Source: Lachnospiraceae bacterium (GTDB lineage: Bacteria; Bacillota_A; Clostridia; Lachnospirales; Lachnospiraceae). From it: a stretch of DNA of 5,437 bases. The position numbers and the translations under genes were made by a program. Each line of letters opens with the position of its first letter. Position 1 is the stretch's first letter. The DNA lies in NCBI GenBank assembly GCA_003446335.1, contig DMAZ01000055.1, positions 1 to 5,437 on the forward strand, in the 5' to 3' direction. The notes beneath the pieces are model-generated. The model did not search any database. It was not told the DNA's origin and worked only from the letters and a program-made list of their open reading frames with translations. Positions 1 to 4,831 of this stretch are shown one piece after another.

Positions 1-572
1 GGGGCGGCATGGCACTGCAGACAGCATGTGTGGATACGCGTATCAAAGCGACTGTGATCTCTACCATGTATGATATGTCACGCGTTGCCGGAAATGGTTA
101 TTTTGATGGTGCCGACAGCAAAGAAGCACGTAAGGCGGCACGGGAGTCCGTCAATGCCCAGAGGACGGAAGATTATAGAAACGGAAGCTATAAAAGAGCA
201 GGCGGCGTGGTAGACCCGCTTCCTGAGGACGCACCTTTCTTCGTGAAGGACTACTATGATTACTACAAAACAGAACGCGGCTATCATCCCAGGTCCCTTA
301 ATTCCAATGACGGCTGGACGGTCAATACACAGACTTCTCTCATGAATATGCGTCTGTTCACTTATGCTGATGAGATTGACAGCGCTGTGCTGATGATTCA
401 CGGTGAAAAGGCTCATTCCTGCTATCTGAGCCGTGACACTTTCCGGCTTTTGAAGGGTGATAATAAAGAACTGATGATCATTCCCGGGGCAGTCCATACC
501 GATCTGTATGACCGGAAGGACATCATCCCCTTTGAAAAGATCCGGCATTTCTTTGAGGAATATCTGAAATAA
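1..572 (+). CDS. Alpha/beta hydrolase, C-terminal part (5' end outside window)
   Basis: This is the C-terminal part of a serine-type alpha/beta hydrolase of the dienelactone-hydrolase/YcjY-like kind; the substrate cannot be told. The frame is open to the left edge: codons at 3-8 read Gly-Gly directly before the ATG at 9. Together with MALQTACVDTRIKA this matches the end of a nucleophile elbow (G-x-S-x-G-G), so the ATG at 9 is internal and the nucleophile lies just outside the window. Counting from that Met, strand 'SAVLMIHGEKAHS' (125-137) is the segment that normally carries the catalytic acid, and His163 in 'PGAVHTDLYD' is the expected catalytic histidine. The usual Asp of a G-x-x-D motif is replaced by Ala135. 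I recall the GE-x-AHS form in this subfamily, so it may be a family trait. There is no signal peptide in the visible part. The stop is 49 bases before the lipoprotein gene, which suggests one transcript. The fold call is firm; the function is open. Confidence 0.85.
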   Translation, partial: GGMALQTACVDTRIKATVISTMYDMSRVAGNGYFDGADSKEARKAARESVNAQRTEDYRNGSYKRAGGVVDPLPEDAPFFVKDYYDYYKTERGYHPRSLNSNDGWTVNTQTSLMNMRLFTYADEIDSAVLMIHGEKAHSCYLSRDTFRLLKGDNKELMIIPGAVHTDLYDRKDIIPFEKIRHFFEEYLK

Positions 573-607
573 GATCTGTTGTTTTGATGTCCCTGGAGGA
601 ATTATAT

Positions 608-612
608 AGGAG
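608..612 (+). promoter_or_regulatory. Ribosome binding site of the cyclophilin-like lipoprotein gene
   Basis: AGGAG lies 9 bases before the ATG at 622 and supports that start. A second purine-rich GGAGGA at 595-600 is too far away (21 bases) to serve this ATG. Confidence 0.7.
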
Positions 613-621
613 TGAAGCAAA

Positions 622-1176
622 ATGAAGACGATCGGCATTATGCTGGCAATTTCGATATTGATGCTGTCCGGATGCCGTCCGCAGGCCGCCATCCCTGCGG
701 AATCACAGGGGACTGCGTCTCAAATGGAGAATCCCGAGGAAGATAGAGAAACAGCAATGCCGTCAGAATCCATGACGGATACGGAAACCATGCCTGTGGA
801 AGAAAGCAGCACTGTGAGTGAGGAGAGCGTCGAAATGGCAGATACTATGAGGTTAATGATAGGGGAAAAGGAAGTACCCGTAACATGGGAAGACAATCCG
901 TCGGTCGATGCGCTGCGGACACTTTGTCCTCTCACGATTCAAATGTCCATGTACGGAGGGTTCGAGCAGGTCGGTGCGCTTGGACAGAACATCGTTCGGG
1001 ATGATAAGCAAACCACCACGAACTACGGTGACATAGTTCTCTATTCCGGGAATCAGATCGTGATTTTTTACGGCTCGAACTCCTGGGCTTATACAAAGCT
1101 GGGCCATGTTGATCTGTCGCAGCAGGATATGCGTGACCTGCTCGGCGGAGGGGATGTCAGCATCACACTGCAATAA
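622..1176 (+). CDS. Lipoprotein with C-terminal cyclophilin-like domain
   Basis: A predicted membrane-anchored lipoprotein of 184 residues. The signal peptide is short (MKTIG then a hydrophobic stretch) and ends in a lipobox L-S-G-C with lipidated Cys18. Residues about 19-75 are a low-complexity linker rich in Glu, Ser, Thr and Met, likely a flexible, acidic, exposed tether. Residues about 76-184 match the cyclophilin-like fold family (Cyclophil_like2 type): 'MRLMIGEKEVPVTW', the loop 'YGDIVLYSGNQIVIFYGSNSW' region at 135-155 and 'KLGHVDL' at 159-165 are typical. Members of this family are mostly uncharacterised, and prolyl isomerase activity should not be assumed. The start is supported by an AGGAG. 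The gene follows the hydrolase by 49 bases. From memory, cyclophilin-like proteins of this type often sit beside alpha/beta hydrolase, flavodoxin and aldo/keto reductase genes in gut anaerobes, which fits. A terminator follows about 50 bases downstream. Confidence 0.87.
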   Translation: MKTIGIMLAISILMLSGCRPQAAIPAESQGTASQMENPEEDRETAMPSESMTDTETMPVEESSTVSEESVEMADTMRLMIGEKEVPVTWEDNPSVDALRTLCPLTIQMSMYGGFEQVGALGQNIVRDDKQTTTNYGDIVLYSGNQIVIFYGSNSWAYTKLGHVDLSQQDMRDLLGGGDVSITLQ

Positions 1177-1226
1177 CGAGAATGTGCGGGTGATAGTGCG
1201 TGGAAATTGTACCGGTGAAAAAAGTA

Positions 1227-1266
1227 AGAGTAGAGGAAAGCTTGTGCCGACCTCTACTTTCTTTTT
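1227..1266. terminator. Probable bidirectional intrinsic terminator between convergent genes
   Basis: Arm AAGAGTAGAGG (core 1227-1236) pairs with CCTCTACTTT (1251-1260): 10 base pairs including one G-U, with a 14-base loop. On the plus strand it runs into TTTCTTTTTGCTT, a T-rich tail. On the minus strand the same stem is followed by CTTACTTTTTT (complement of 1218-1228), again T-rich. It therefore can end both the lipoprotein transcript and the convergent 76-residue gene. The GC content of the stem is modest and the loop is large, so its strength is uncertain. Confidence 0.7.
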
Positions 1267-1274
1267 GCTTGAAT

Positions 1275-1505
1275 CTACATGCAGTTCCTGCCGCTCCGCT
1301 CCGGTCCCGTATTTCCTGAAATATAACGGGCATTGAACTCCATATTGACCTGCCTGAGTTCTTTTTTGCCGCTTATATATTCATCATACATCTTGATGAG
1401 TCCCGGGCTGCATCCGTCGCAGGCTCCGTCAATATTACCGATAGCTTCCGCCACAATGCGTTCTCTTTCCTCACGGGTAGTATCTTTGATCAGAATAGAT
1501 GCCAT
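1275..1505 (-). CDS. Small conserved-looking hypothetical protein, 76 aa, with CxxC motif
   Basis: I place the start at the ATG at 1505-1503, because AGGGAGGAAA lies 8 bases upstream; an in-frame ATG at 1541 lacks such a site. The protein begins MASILIKDTTREERERIV, a charged helix, then has Cys29-Asp-Gly-Cys32 in a Gly-rich turn, a second segment 'GLIKMYDEYISGKKEL' (35-50) and a third helix 'QVNMEFNARYISG' (52-64), with a short polar tail. It has no signal peptide and no membrane span, so it is probably cytoplasmic. I recall short Clostridia proteins with this 'IKDTT-EER-IV-EA' start and 'EYI-GKKEL' middle that carry the misleading name PurH; this is not the bifunctional purine enzyme. The helix-turn-'Y-I-x-G'-helix layout also loosely resembles VbhA-type antitoxins, but no S/T-x-x-x-E-G/N inhibitory motif and no Fic partner is present. 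The gene is divergent from the WYL regulator and converges on the terminator at 1227-1266. Its function is unknown. Confidence 0.75.
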   Translation of the reverse strand: MASILIKDTTREERERIVAEAIGNIDGACDGCSPGLIKMYDEYISGKKELRQVNMEFNARYISGNTGPERSGRNCM

Positions 1506-1510
1506 ACTTA

Positions 1511-1520
1511 TTTCCTCCCT
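1511..1520 (-). promoter_or_regulatory. Strong ribosome binding site deciding the start of the 76-aa gene
   Basis: On the minus strand the sequence reads AGGGAGGAAATAAGT then ATG. The GGAGG core (1518-1514) is 8 bases from the ATG at 1505, so translation very likely starts there and not 12 codons upstream at 1541. Confidence 0.85.
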
Positions 1521-1551
1521 GCAGAATGATCCATATATCATCTGAATTAAG

Positions 1552-1585
1552 AAGCCGGTGTTTTTTATAGGGCCTGACCCGGCTT
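1552..1585 (-). repeat. Inverted repeat AAGCCGG / CCGGCTT in the leader of the 76-aa gene
   Basis: Perfect 7-base arms at 1552-1558 and 1579-1585 enclose a 20-base loop. In RNA made from the predicted promoter at 1632-1660 this would be a GC-rich hairpin about 45 bases before the start codon. There is no T tract after either arm, so it is not a simple terminator. Confidence 0.55.
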
Positions 1586-1631
1586 GATTAACCGTACCGA
1601 TCTGCCGGTCGAACCTTATTTTGATGATTTT

Positions 1632-1660
1632 ATCATAATTGATAGTCGATCTTCGGTCAA
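1632..1660 (-). promoter_or_regulatory. Predicted promoter for the 76-aa gene
   Basis: Read on the minus strand, TTGACC (1660-1655) and TATGAT (1637-1632) are separated by exactly 17 bases. They match the sigma-A consensus at 4 of 6 and 5 of 6 positions (TTGACA, TATAAT). Transcription would begin near 1625 and give a leader of about 120 bases. A weaker pair (TTAATC and TATAAA, 16 bases apart) lies closer to the gene. Confidence 0.6.
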
Positions 1661-1791
1661 TATATGCATTCTTTATCTGCTATATCAGCGGCAGAACAGT
1701 ACCTGCTGGCGATCGCATACCGGATGTTCATTACGAAGCAAAATGGCAGTCAGGAATATAATTAAACTACTTTATGATGCCATTTCCGAGG

Positions 1792-1820
1792 TTGAACTTT
1801 TGGGGGGGTCGCTTTAAAAT
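1792..1820 (+). promoter_or_regulatory. Predicted promoter for the WYL regulator gene
   Basis: TTGAAC (1792-1797) and TAAAAT (1815-1820) have a 17-base spacer, and the spacer includes a run of seven G. The start of transcription would be near 1827. That leaves only about 15 bases before the ATG at 1842 but about 63 before the GTG at 1890, which fits the GTG better. Confidence 0.55.
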
Positions 1821-1875
1821 TATTAATACAGGAACCTTGTTATGGCAGAAGATGTCCCGGAAATACTGCATCTTG

Positions 1876-1885
1876 AAAGAGGTGA
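1876..1885 (+). promoter_or_regulatory. Ribosome binding site deciding the GTG start of the WYL regulator
   Basis: AAAGAGGTGA differs from the full anti-16S complement AAGGAGGTGA by one base, and its GAGG core is 7 bases before the GTG at 1890. The ATG at 1842 has only a weak AGGAA at 1830-1834. Confidence 0.75.
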
Positions 1886-1889
1886 AATT

Positions 1890-2885
1890 GTGTCAGAACC
1901 CCAGATCAGCCCTCAGCGCCTTCGCACGCTGTATGTCATGAAAATACTGCTTCGATATTCCGATGAGGACCACACGCTCTCATCAAAAGATATTCTGCGA
2001 CATCTGAAAGACTACGGCGTTACCGCCGACCGCAAATCGGTCTACACGGATATTGCCATTCTGAACAAATCCGGAATGGATATCGAGACCATCCCGAATG
2101 TCGGATACTATGTTAATTCCAGAGAGTTCGAGCTGCCGGAACTGAAACTGCTCGTGGATGCCGTTCAGTCATCAAAGTTCATTACAGAAAAATCATCCAG
2201 GACTCTGATTAAAAAACTGGAAGGGTTGACCAGCAAGATGAACGGTGACCAGCTCCAGCGGCAGGTATTTATCAGAAATAGATTGAAAGCGGAGAATACC
2301 GCTATCTATTATAATATCGATAAGATTCATGCGGCACTCTCCCAGAATGTGCAGGTCTCTTTCAAATACTGTGAATGGACGATCAAGAAGCGTCTGCAGG
2401 TGAAGAAAGACGGAGCTTTGTACATAGCAAGCCCCTGGGCACTCACCTGGGATGATGAGAACTATTATCTTGTGGGCTGTATAAAAACAGATGATAAAAT
2501 CGAGGTCAGACATTTCCGGGTCGACAAGATGAAAAATCTTGACCTGCTTGAAGAGAAACGCTTCGGAAAAGATGTGTTCGAAGACTTTGATCTGGCGGCA
2601 TTTGCAAAAAAAACGTTCGGTATGTATGGCGGTCCGGATTATCTTGTCACGCTGAACTGTGACAACAGGCTCGTCGGCGTGATCATTGATCGTTTCGGGA
2701 AGGAAGTACCTATTCTTCCGCTGGAAGAGAGCCGGTTCGAGACCAAGGTCCTTGTGTCAGTCAGTCCGCAGTTCTTTGGCTGGGTGACCGGAATCGGGAA
2801 CGGGATGCGGATCAGCGGACCTGCAACTGTCGTTCAGAGCTATCGGAAATACCTGCAGGAGATCATGGATCAGTATGGCTCGTAA
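1890..2885 (+). CDS. WYL-domain transcriptional regulator
   Basis: A 331-residue DNA-binding regulator with the usual three-part WYL layout. Residues about 10-76 form a winged helix-turn-helix (RLRTLYVMKILLRYSDEDH, then 'ADRKSVYTDIAIL' as the recognition part and 'NVGYYV' as the wing). Residues about 136-219 are the WYL domain, with 'SPWALTWDDENYYLVG' at 181-196, where the name-giving triad reads YYL, and 'RHFRVDKM' at 207-214. Residues about 249-324 are the C-terminal WCX extension, with 'FFGWVTGIGNGMRISGP' at 295-311. WYL domains are thought to sense ligands, including nucleic acids, and regulate defence, stress and metabolic genes; the ligand here is unknown. I chose the GTG at 1890 because of its near-perfect ribosome binding site and because relatives begin just before the 'LK-LYLMKIL' helix. 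Starting at the ATG at 1842 would add 16 residues with no domain match. The gene is divergent from the 76-residue gene and upstream of the peroxidase, so either may be a target. Confidence 0.92.
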   Translation: MSEPQISPQRLRTLYVMKILLRYSDEDHTLSSKDILRHLKDYGVTADRKSVYTDIAILNKSGMDIETIPNVGYYVNSREFELPELKLLVDAVQSSKFITEKSSRTLIKKLEGLTSKMNGDQLQRQVFIRNRLKAENTAIYYNIDKIHAALSQNVQVSFKYCEWTIKKRLQVKKDGALYIASPWALTWDDENYYLVGCIKTDDKIEVRHFRVDKMKNLDLLEEKRFGKDVFEDFDLAAFAKKTFGMYGGPDYLVTLNCDNRLVGVIIDRFGKEVPILPLEESRFETKVLVSVSPQFFGWVTGIGNGMRISGPATVVQSYRKYLQEIMDQYGS

Positions 2886-2888
2886 TGA

Positions 2889-2917
2889 TTGATTATCTAC
2901 ATCCGTTAAATTATAAT
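2889..2917 (+). promoter_or_regulatory. Predicted promoter of the glutathione peroxidase gene
   Basis: TTGATT (2889-2894), a 17-base spacer and a perfect TATAAT (2912-2917) lie just 3 bases after the stop of the WYL gene. Transcription would start near 2924, giving a leader of about 108 bases. The -10 box lies within an AT-rich dyad (2907-2923). Confidence 0.7.
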
Positions 2918-2927
2918 AATTTATTAT
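2907..2927. promoter_or_regulatory. AT-rich dyad over the peroxidase -10 region, possible operator
   Basis: TAAATTAT-A-ATAATTTA (2907-2923) is a perfect 8-1-8 palindrome covering the -10 box. A second overlapping one, ATAATAA-T-TTATTAT (2913-2927), covers the likely start point. From 2911 the sequence TTATAATAATT equals the first 11 of 15 bases of a PerR box (TTATAATNATTATAA), but the outer right half does not match. AT-rich sequence makes such dyads by chance, so a Fur/PerR-family operator is only a possibility. Confidence 0.4.
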
Positions 2928-2948
2928 GATAAAGTGTTCCTGATAACT

Positions 2949-2968
2949 GTAATCGCGCAAGCGATTGC
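2949..2968 (+). repeat. Hairpin with GCAA tetraloop in the peroxidase leader
   Basis: AATCGC (2951-2956) and GCGATT (2961-2966) pair perfectly around GCAA, a GNRA-type tetraloop. A G-U and a G-C pair extend the stem outward to 2949 and 2968. It is followed by CTTGATTTC rather than a T run, so it is at best a poor terminator for the WYL gene. Confidence 0.6.
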
Positions 2969-2987
2969 CTTGATTTCAAATTCTCAG

Positions 2988-3007
2988 GGCTGTCTGAAAA
3001 GACAGTT
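2988..3007 (+). repeat. Hairpin with GAAA tetraloop in the peroxidase leader
   Basis: CTGTCT (2990-2995) and AGACAG (3000-3005) pair perfectly around GAAA, again a GNRA tetraloop, with two G-U pairs possible outside. The flanking ATTCTC (2980-2985) is complementary to GAGAAT (3020-3025), which overlaps the ribosome binding site, so this hairpin could be the core of a structure that hides that site. Confidence 0.55.
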
Positions 3008-3015
3008 CGAAAATG

Positions 3016-3022
3016 AAAGGAG
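3016..3022 (+). promoter_or_regulatory. Ribosome binding site deciding the start of the peroxidase gene
   Basis: AAAGGAG ends 9 bases before the ATG at 3032 but only 3 bases before the in-frame ATG at 3026. The spacing therefore favours 3032, and the resulting 'MIYDYTI' N-terminus fits the family. Confidence 0.7.
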
Positions 3023-3031
3023 AATATGGTA

Positions 3032-3571
3032 ATGATCTACGATTATACGATTACGACAAGAAAAGGTGAACAACTGAACCTGTCTGACTACAGAGGAAAA
3101 GTCATTATGGTGGTAAATACGGCGACCGGCTGCGGTTTTACACCGCAATATGCTCCCATTGAACAGCTGTATAAAGACTATCATGACCAGGGACTGGAGA
3201 TTCTTGATATTCCGTGCAATCAGTTCGGAGGACAGGCTCCCGGTACGGATGATGAAATTCATGAATTCTGTACGCTGCATTTTAATACGACCTTTCCTCA
3301 GATGAAGAAAGCCGAGGTAAATGGTGAGAATGAGCTGCCGCTTTACACTTATCTGAAATCGCAGAAAGGCTTCGAAGGATTCGGACCGCATCCATATAAA
3401 GAACTGCTGGAGAAGATGTTCGCGCAGGCAGATCCGGAGTGGGACAAAAAACCGGACATCAAGTGGAACTTCACAAAGTTCATTATCGATCGTGACGGTG
3501 CGGTCGTTGCCAGGTTCGAGCCGACGGCAGATATGGCTGATGTGGAGGCATGTATAAAAGAGTTGCTGTAA
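3032..3571 (+). CDS. gpx: Glutathione peroxidase family protein (thiol peroxidase, Cys type)
   Basis: A cytoplasmic peroxidase that reduces hydrogen and organic peroxides; bacterial members usually take electrons from thioredoxin rather than glutathione. It has 179 residues counted from the ATG at 3032; an ATG at 3026 would add Met-Val. Peroxidatic Cys34 lies in 'NTATGCGFTPQY', with Cys where animal enzymes have selenocysteine. The other catalytic residues are in place: Gln68 in 'PCNQFGGQAPG', and Trp145-Asn146 in 'IKWNFTKF'. Cys80 in 'HEFCTLHF' is at the position of the resolving cysteine of thioredoxin-dependent members. Between 'YLKSQKGF' and 'IKWNF' there is an insertion of roughly 25 residues relative to mammalian GPX4, similar in place to that in E. 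coli BtuE. There is no signal peptide. Expression probably runs from the promoter at 2889-2917, with leader hairpins. The transglutaminase-like gene follows after 33 bases. The family call is very secure; the electron donor is inferred. Confidence 0.96.
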   Translation: MIYDYTITTRKGEQLNLSDYRGKVIMVVNTATGCGFTPQYAPIEQLYKDYHDQGLEILDIPCNQFGGQAPGTDDEIHEFCTLHFNTTFPQMKKAEVNGENELPLYTYLKSQKGFEGFGPHPYKELLEKMFAQADPEWDKKPDIKWNFTKFIIDRDGAVVARFEPTADMADVEACIKELL

Positions 3572-3604
3572 AATCAGATCTTTCGAATCGAGGAGCGACT
3601 ATTT

Positions 3605-4777
3605 ATGAACCCTCATGCTACACACAGAAATCGTCTGTTGTTCTGTCTGCTTCCGATACTTTTTATCCTTTTGACCTGTGGCTGTCAGAACAGCAAAAGT
3701 ACGGTTGCCGATGCTTCTTCGGAGTATATTGAAATTCCTTCGGAGTACACTTTGATCAAAAGAGCTGAACCCGCTTCAGACGATGAAAGCAGTGATACTT
3801 ATAGAGAATTTGACAGCAGGATGACAGAAGCATTGGGCAGCAGAACTGAAAAGATTTGTGTTTCAAATCATATGCCTCCCACATGGGAGTATCTGGAATC
3901 TCTGGAATACGGGACTTTCTGGGTAAAAAATATTTCTTATACGCAGCAATACGGAATGCTGAAAGGAGATACCGAGAAGGACTTTTATTATTTTTGTGAA
4001 TTCTCTTATTATGATGATTCAATAAGCGATATCGCCAGGATGAAAGCAGAAATCGATGCTGAGACGGATCGTATTCTGTCGGAGGTACCTGACAGCGAAG
4101 ACAAATGGGTCATCATCAAGAGTGTCCATGACAGCCTGTGCAGACTGGTTCAGTATGATCATTCTCTGGAACTCCCCCATACCCATGACCTTTACGGCGC
4201 TCTGGTGAATCATCAGGCAGTATGCAGCGGATACGCGTCTGCCCTGCGTCATGTACTGACCAGGCTCGGCATCTATACGCCTATCTCCGTCTCCGAAACA
4301 CATGCCTGGAACCACTGCGGAGTGATGTCATATGATACATATGTCGATGTCACCTGGGATGATACCGATCTTAACGATGCAAACGGCAATCCCTATATCC
4401 TGTATGATTACTTATTCATCAAACGTGAAGAGATAACAGAGATTGAAGGTCATGATATCTTCTCCGGAGATCCCTATATAAATTATGTAGATGAAGAGAT
4501 CCCCTATAATTATTATGCACATGAAGGATATCTTCTGGATACATATGATAGGGATCGAATCATTCAAATATTCATGAACCAGCTTGAATCGGGGAGCAAT
4601 TGTCTGAGAGTGCGCTTTTCTGACAAAGATGCTTATGAGCAGGCTAAGTGCTGGACCGGCGATGATCGTTCCGAACTTTATGATATCTTTTCTGCCATTG
4701 GTTATCAAGACAGATACTATCTTTGGAATAATGATGATCTCAATACATACACGATAGGGATGTATGCTCCGGAATGA
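3605..4777 (+). CDS. Transglutaminase-like domain lipoprotein
   Basis: A 390-residue predicted surface lipoprotein with a papain-like transglutaminase core. After a basic start (HRNR) and a hydrophobic stretch (11-24) comes 'LLTCGC', where Cys27 after Gly26 is the best lipidation site and Cys25 an alternative. Residues 28-70 are a Ser/Asp/Glu-rich linker. The transglutaminase-like core is at about 165-255: 'KSVHDSLCRLVQYD' (172-185), catalytic Cys207 in 'NHQAVCSGYASAL', His233 in 'ETHAWNHC' and Asp248 in 'YVDVTWDD', the complete triad in the expected order. The region after 260 ('YDYLFIKREEI') is typical of bacterial members; 310-390 is an acidic, Tyr-rich extension I do not recognise. Such proteins may be cysteine proteases, amidases or cross-linkers acting on wall or surface proteins; the substrate is unknown. 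GAGGAG at 3590-3595, 9 bases before the ATG, supports the start. It is 33 bases after the peroxidase gene and 54 before the next gene, so co-transcription is likely. Confidence 0.9.
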   Translation: MNPHATHRNRLLFCLLPILFILLTCGCQNSKSTVADASSEYIEIPSEYTLIKRAEPASDDESSDTYREFDSRMTEALGSRTEKICVSNHMPPTWEYLESLEYGTFWVKNISYTQQYGMLKGDTEKDFYYFCEFSYYDDSISDIARMKAEIDAETDRILSEVPDSEDKWVIIKSVHDSLCRLVQYDHSLELPHTHDLYGALVNHQAVCSGYASALRHVLTRLGIYTPISVSETHAWNHCGVMSYDTYVDVTWDDTDLNDANGNPYILYDYLFIKREEITEIEGHDIFSGDPYINYVDEEIPYNYYAHEGYLLDTYDRDRIIQIFMNQLESGSNCLRVRFSDKDAYEQAKCWTGDDRSELYDIFSAIGYQDRYYLWNNDDLNTYTIGMYAPE

Positions 4778-4831
4778 AGACAGGTTCATTTCGGATTTCA
4801 CACCTGAAAAGTAAGAAGGGGATGGATTGTT

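Larger units (their letters stand above)
1506..1889. other. Divergent intergenic region (384 bases) between the 76-aa gene and the WYL regulator
   Basis: No convincing gene lies here. The stretch holds a minus-strand promoter (1632-1660), a plus-strand promoter (1792-1820), two dyads near the first promoter (1624-1636 and 1638-1661), a hairpin in the minus-strand leader (1552-1585) and a run of seven G at 1802-1808. The part between about 1665 and 1790 contains short open stretches on both strands, but none has a ribosome binding site or a recognisable domain. Confidence 0.6.

Noticed and set aside
78..692. A 204-codon open stretch on the minus strand
   Set aside because: It is antisense to the hydrolase and the start of the lipoprotein gene, both of which show conserved motifs; its protein has no family resemblance.
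1275..1505. Naming the 76-aa gene purH
   Set aside because: PurH is a bifunctional enzyme of about 500 residues. The name is attached by error to some short proteins, and nothing here supports purine synthesis.
1657..1731. A 24-codon minus-strand stretch (MNIRYAIASRYCSAADIADK...) vaguely like the N-terminus of an Rrf2-type regulator
   Set aside because: It has no ribosome binding site, and the sequence beyond its stop does not continue the family. The resemblance is too short to call a pseudogene.
1757..1762. A perfect TATAAT in the divergent region
   Set aside because: No acceptable -35 box lies 16-18 bases upstream; the promoter at 1792-1820 is better placed for the WYL gene.
1584..1817. 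A 77-codon open stretch on the plus strand in the divergent region
   Set aside because: It has no ribosome binding site, is of odd composition, and crosses the predicted minus-strand promoter.
2949..2975. Hairpin after the WYL gene as a terminator
   Set aside because: The stem is good, but the following bases are CTTGATTTC and not a T tract, and the peroxidase promoter lies upstream of it, so it would block that gene.
4781..4806. Inverted repeat CAGGT / ACCTG between the lipoprotein and zinc-ribbon genes
   Set aside because: Five-base arms with a 16-base loop and no T tract are too weak for a terminator.
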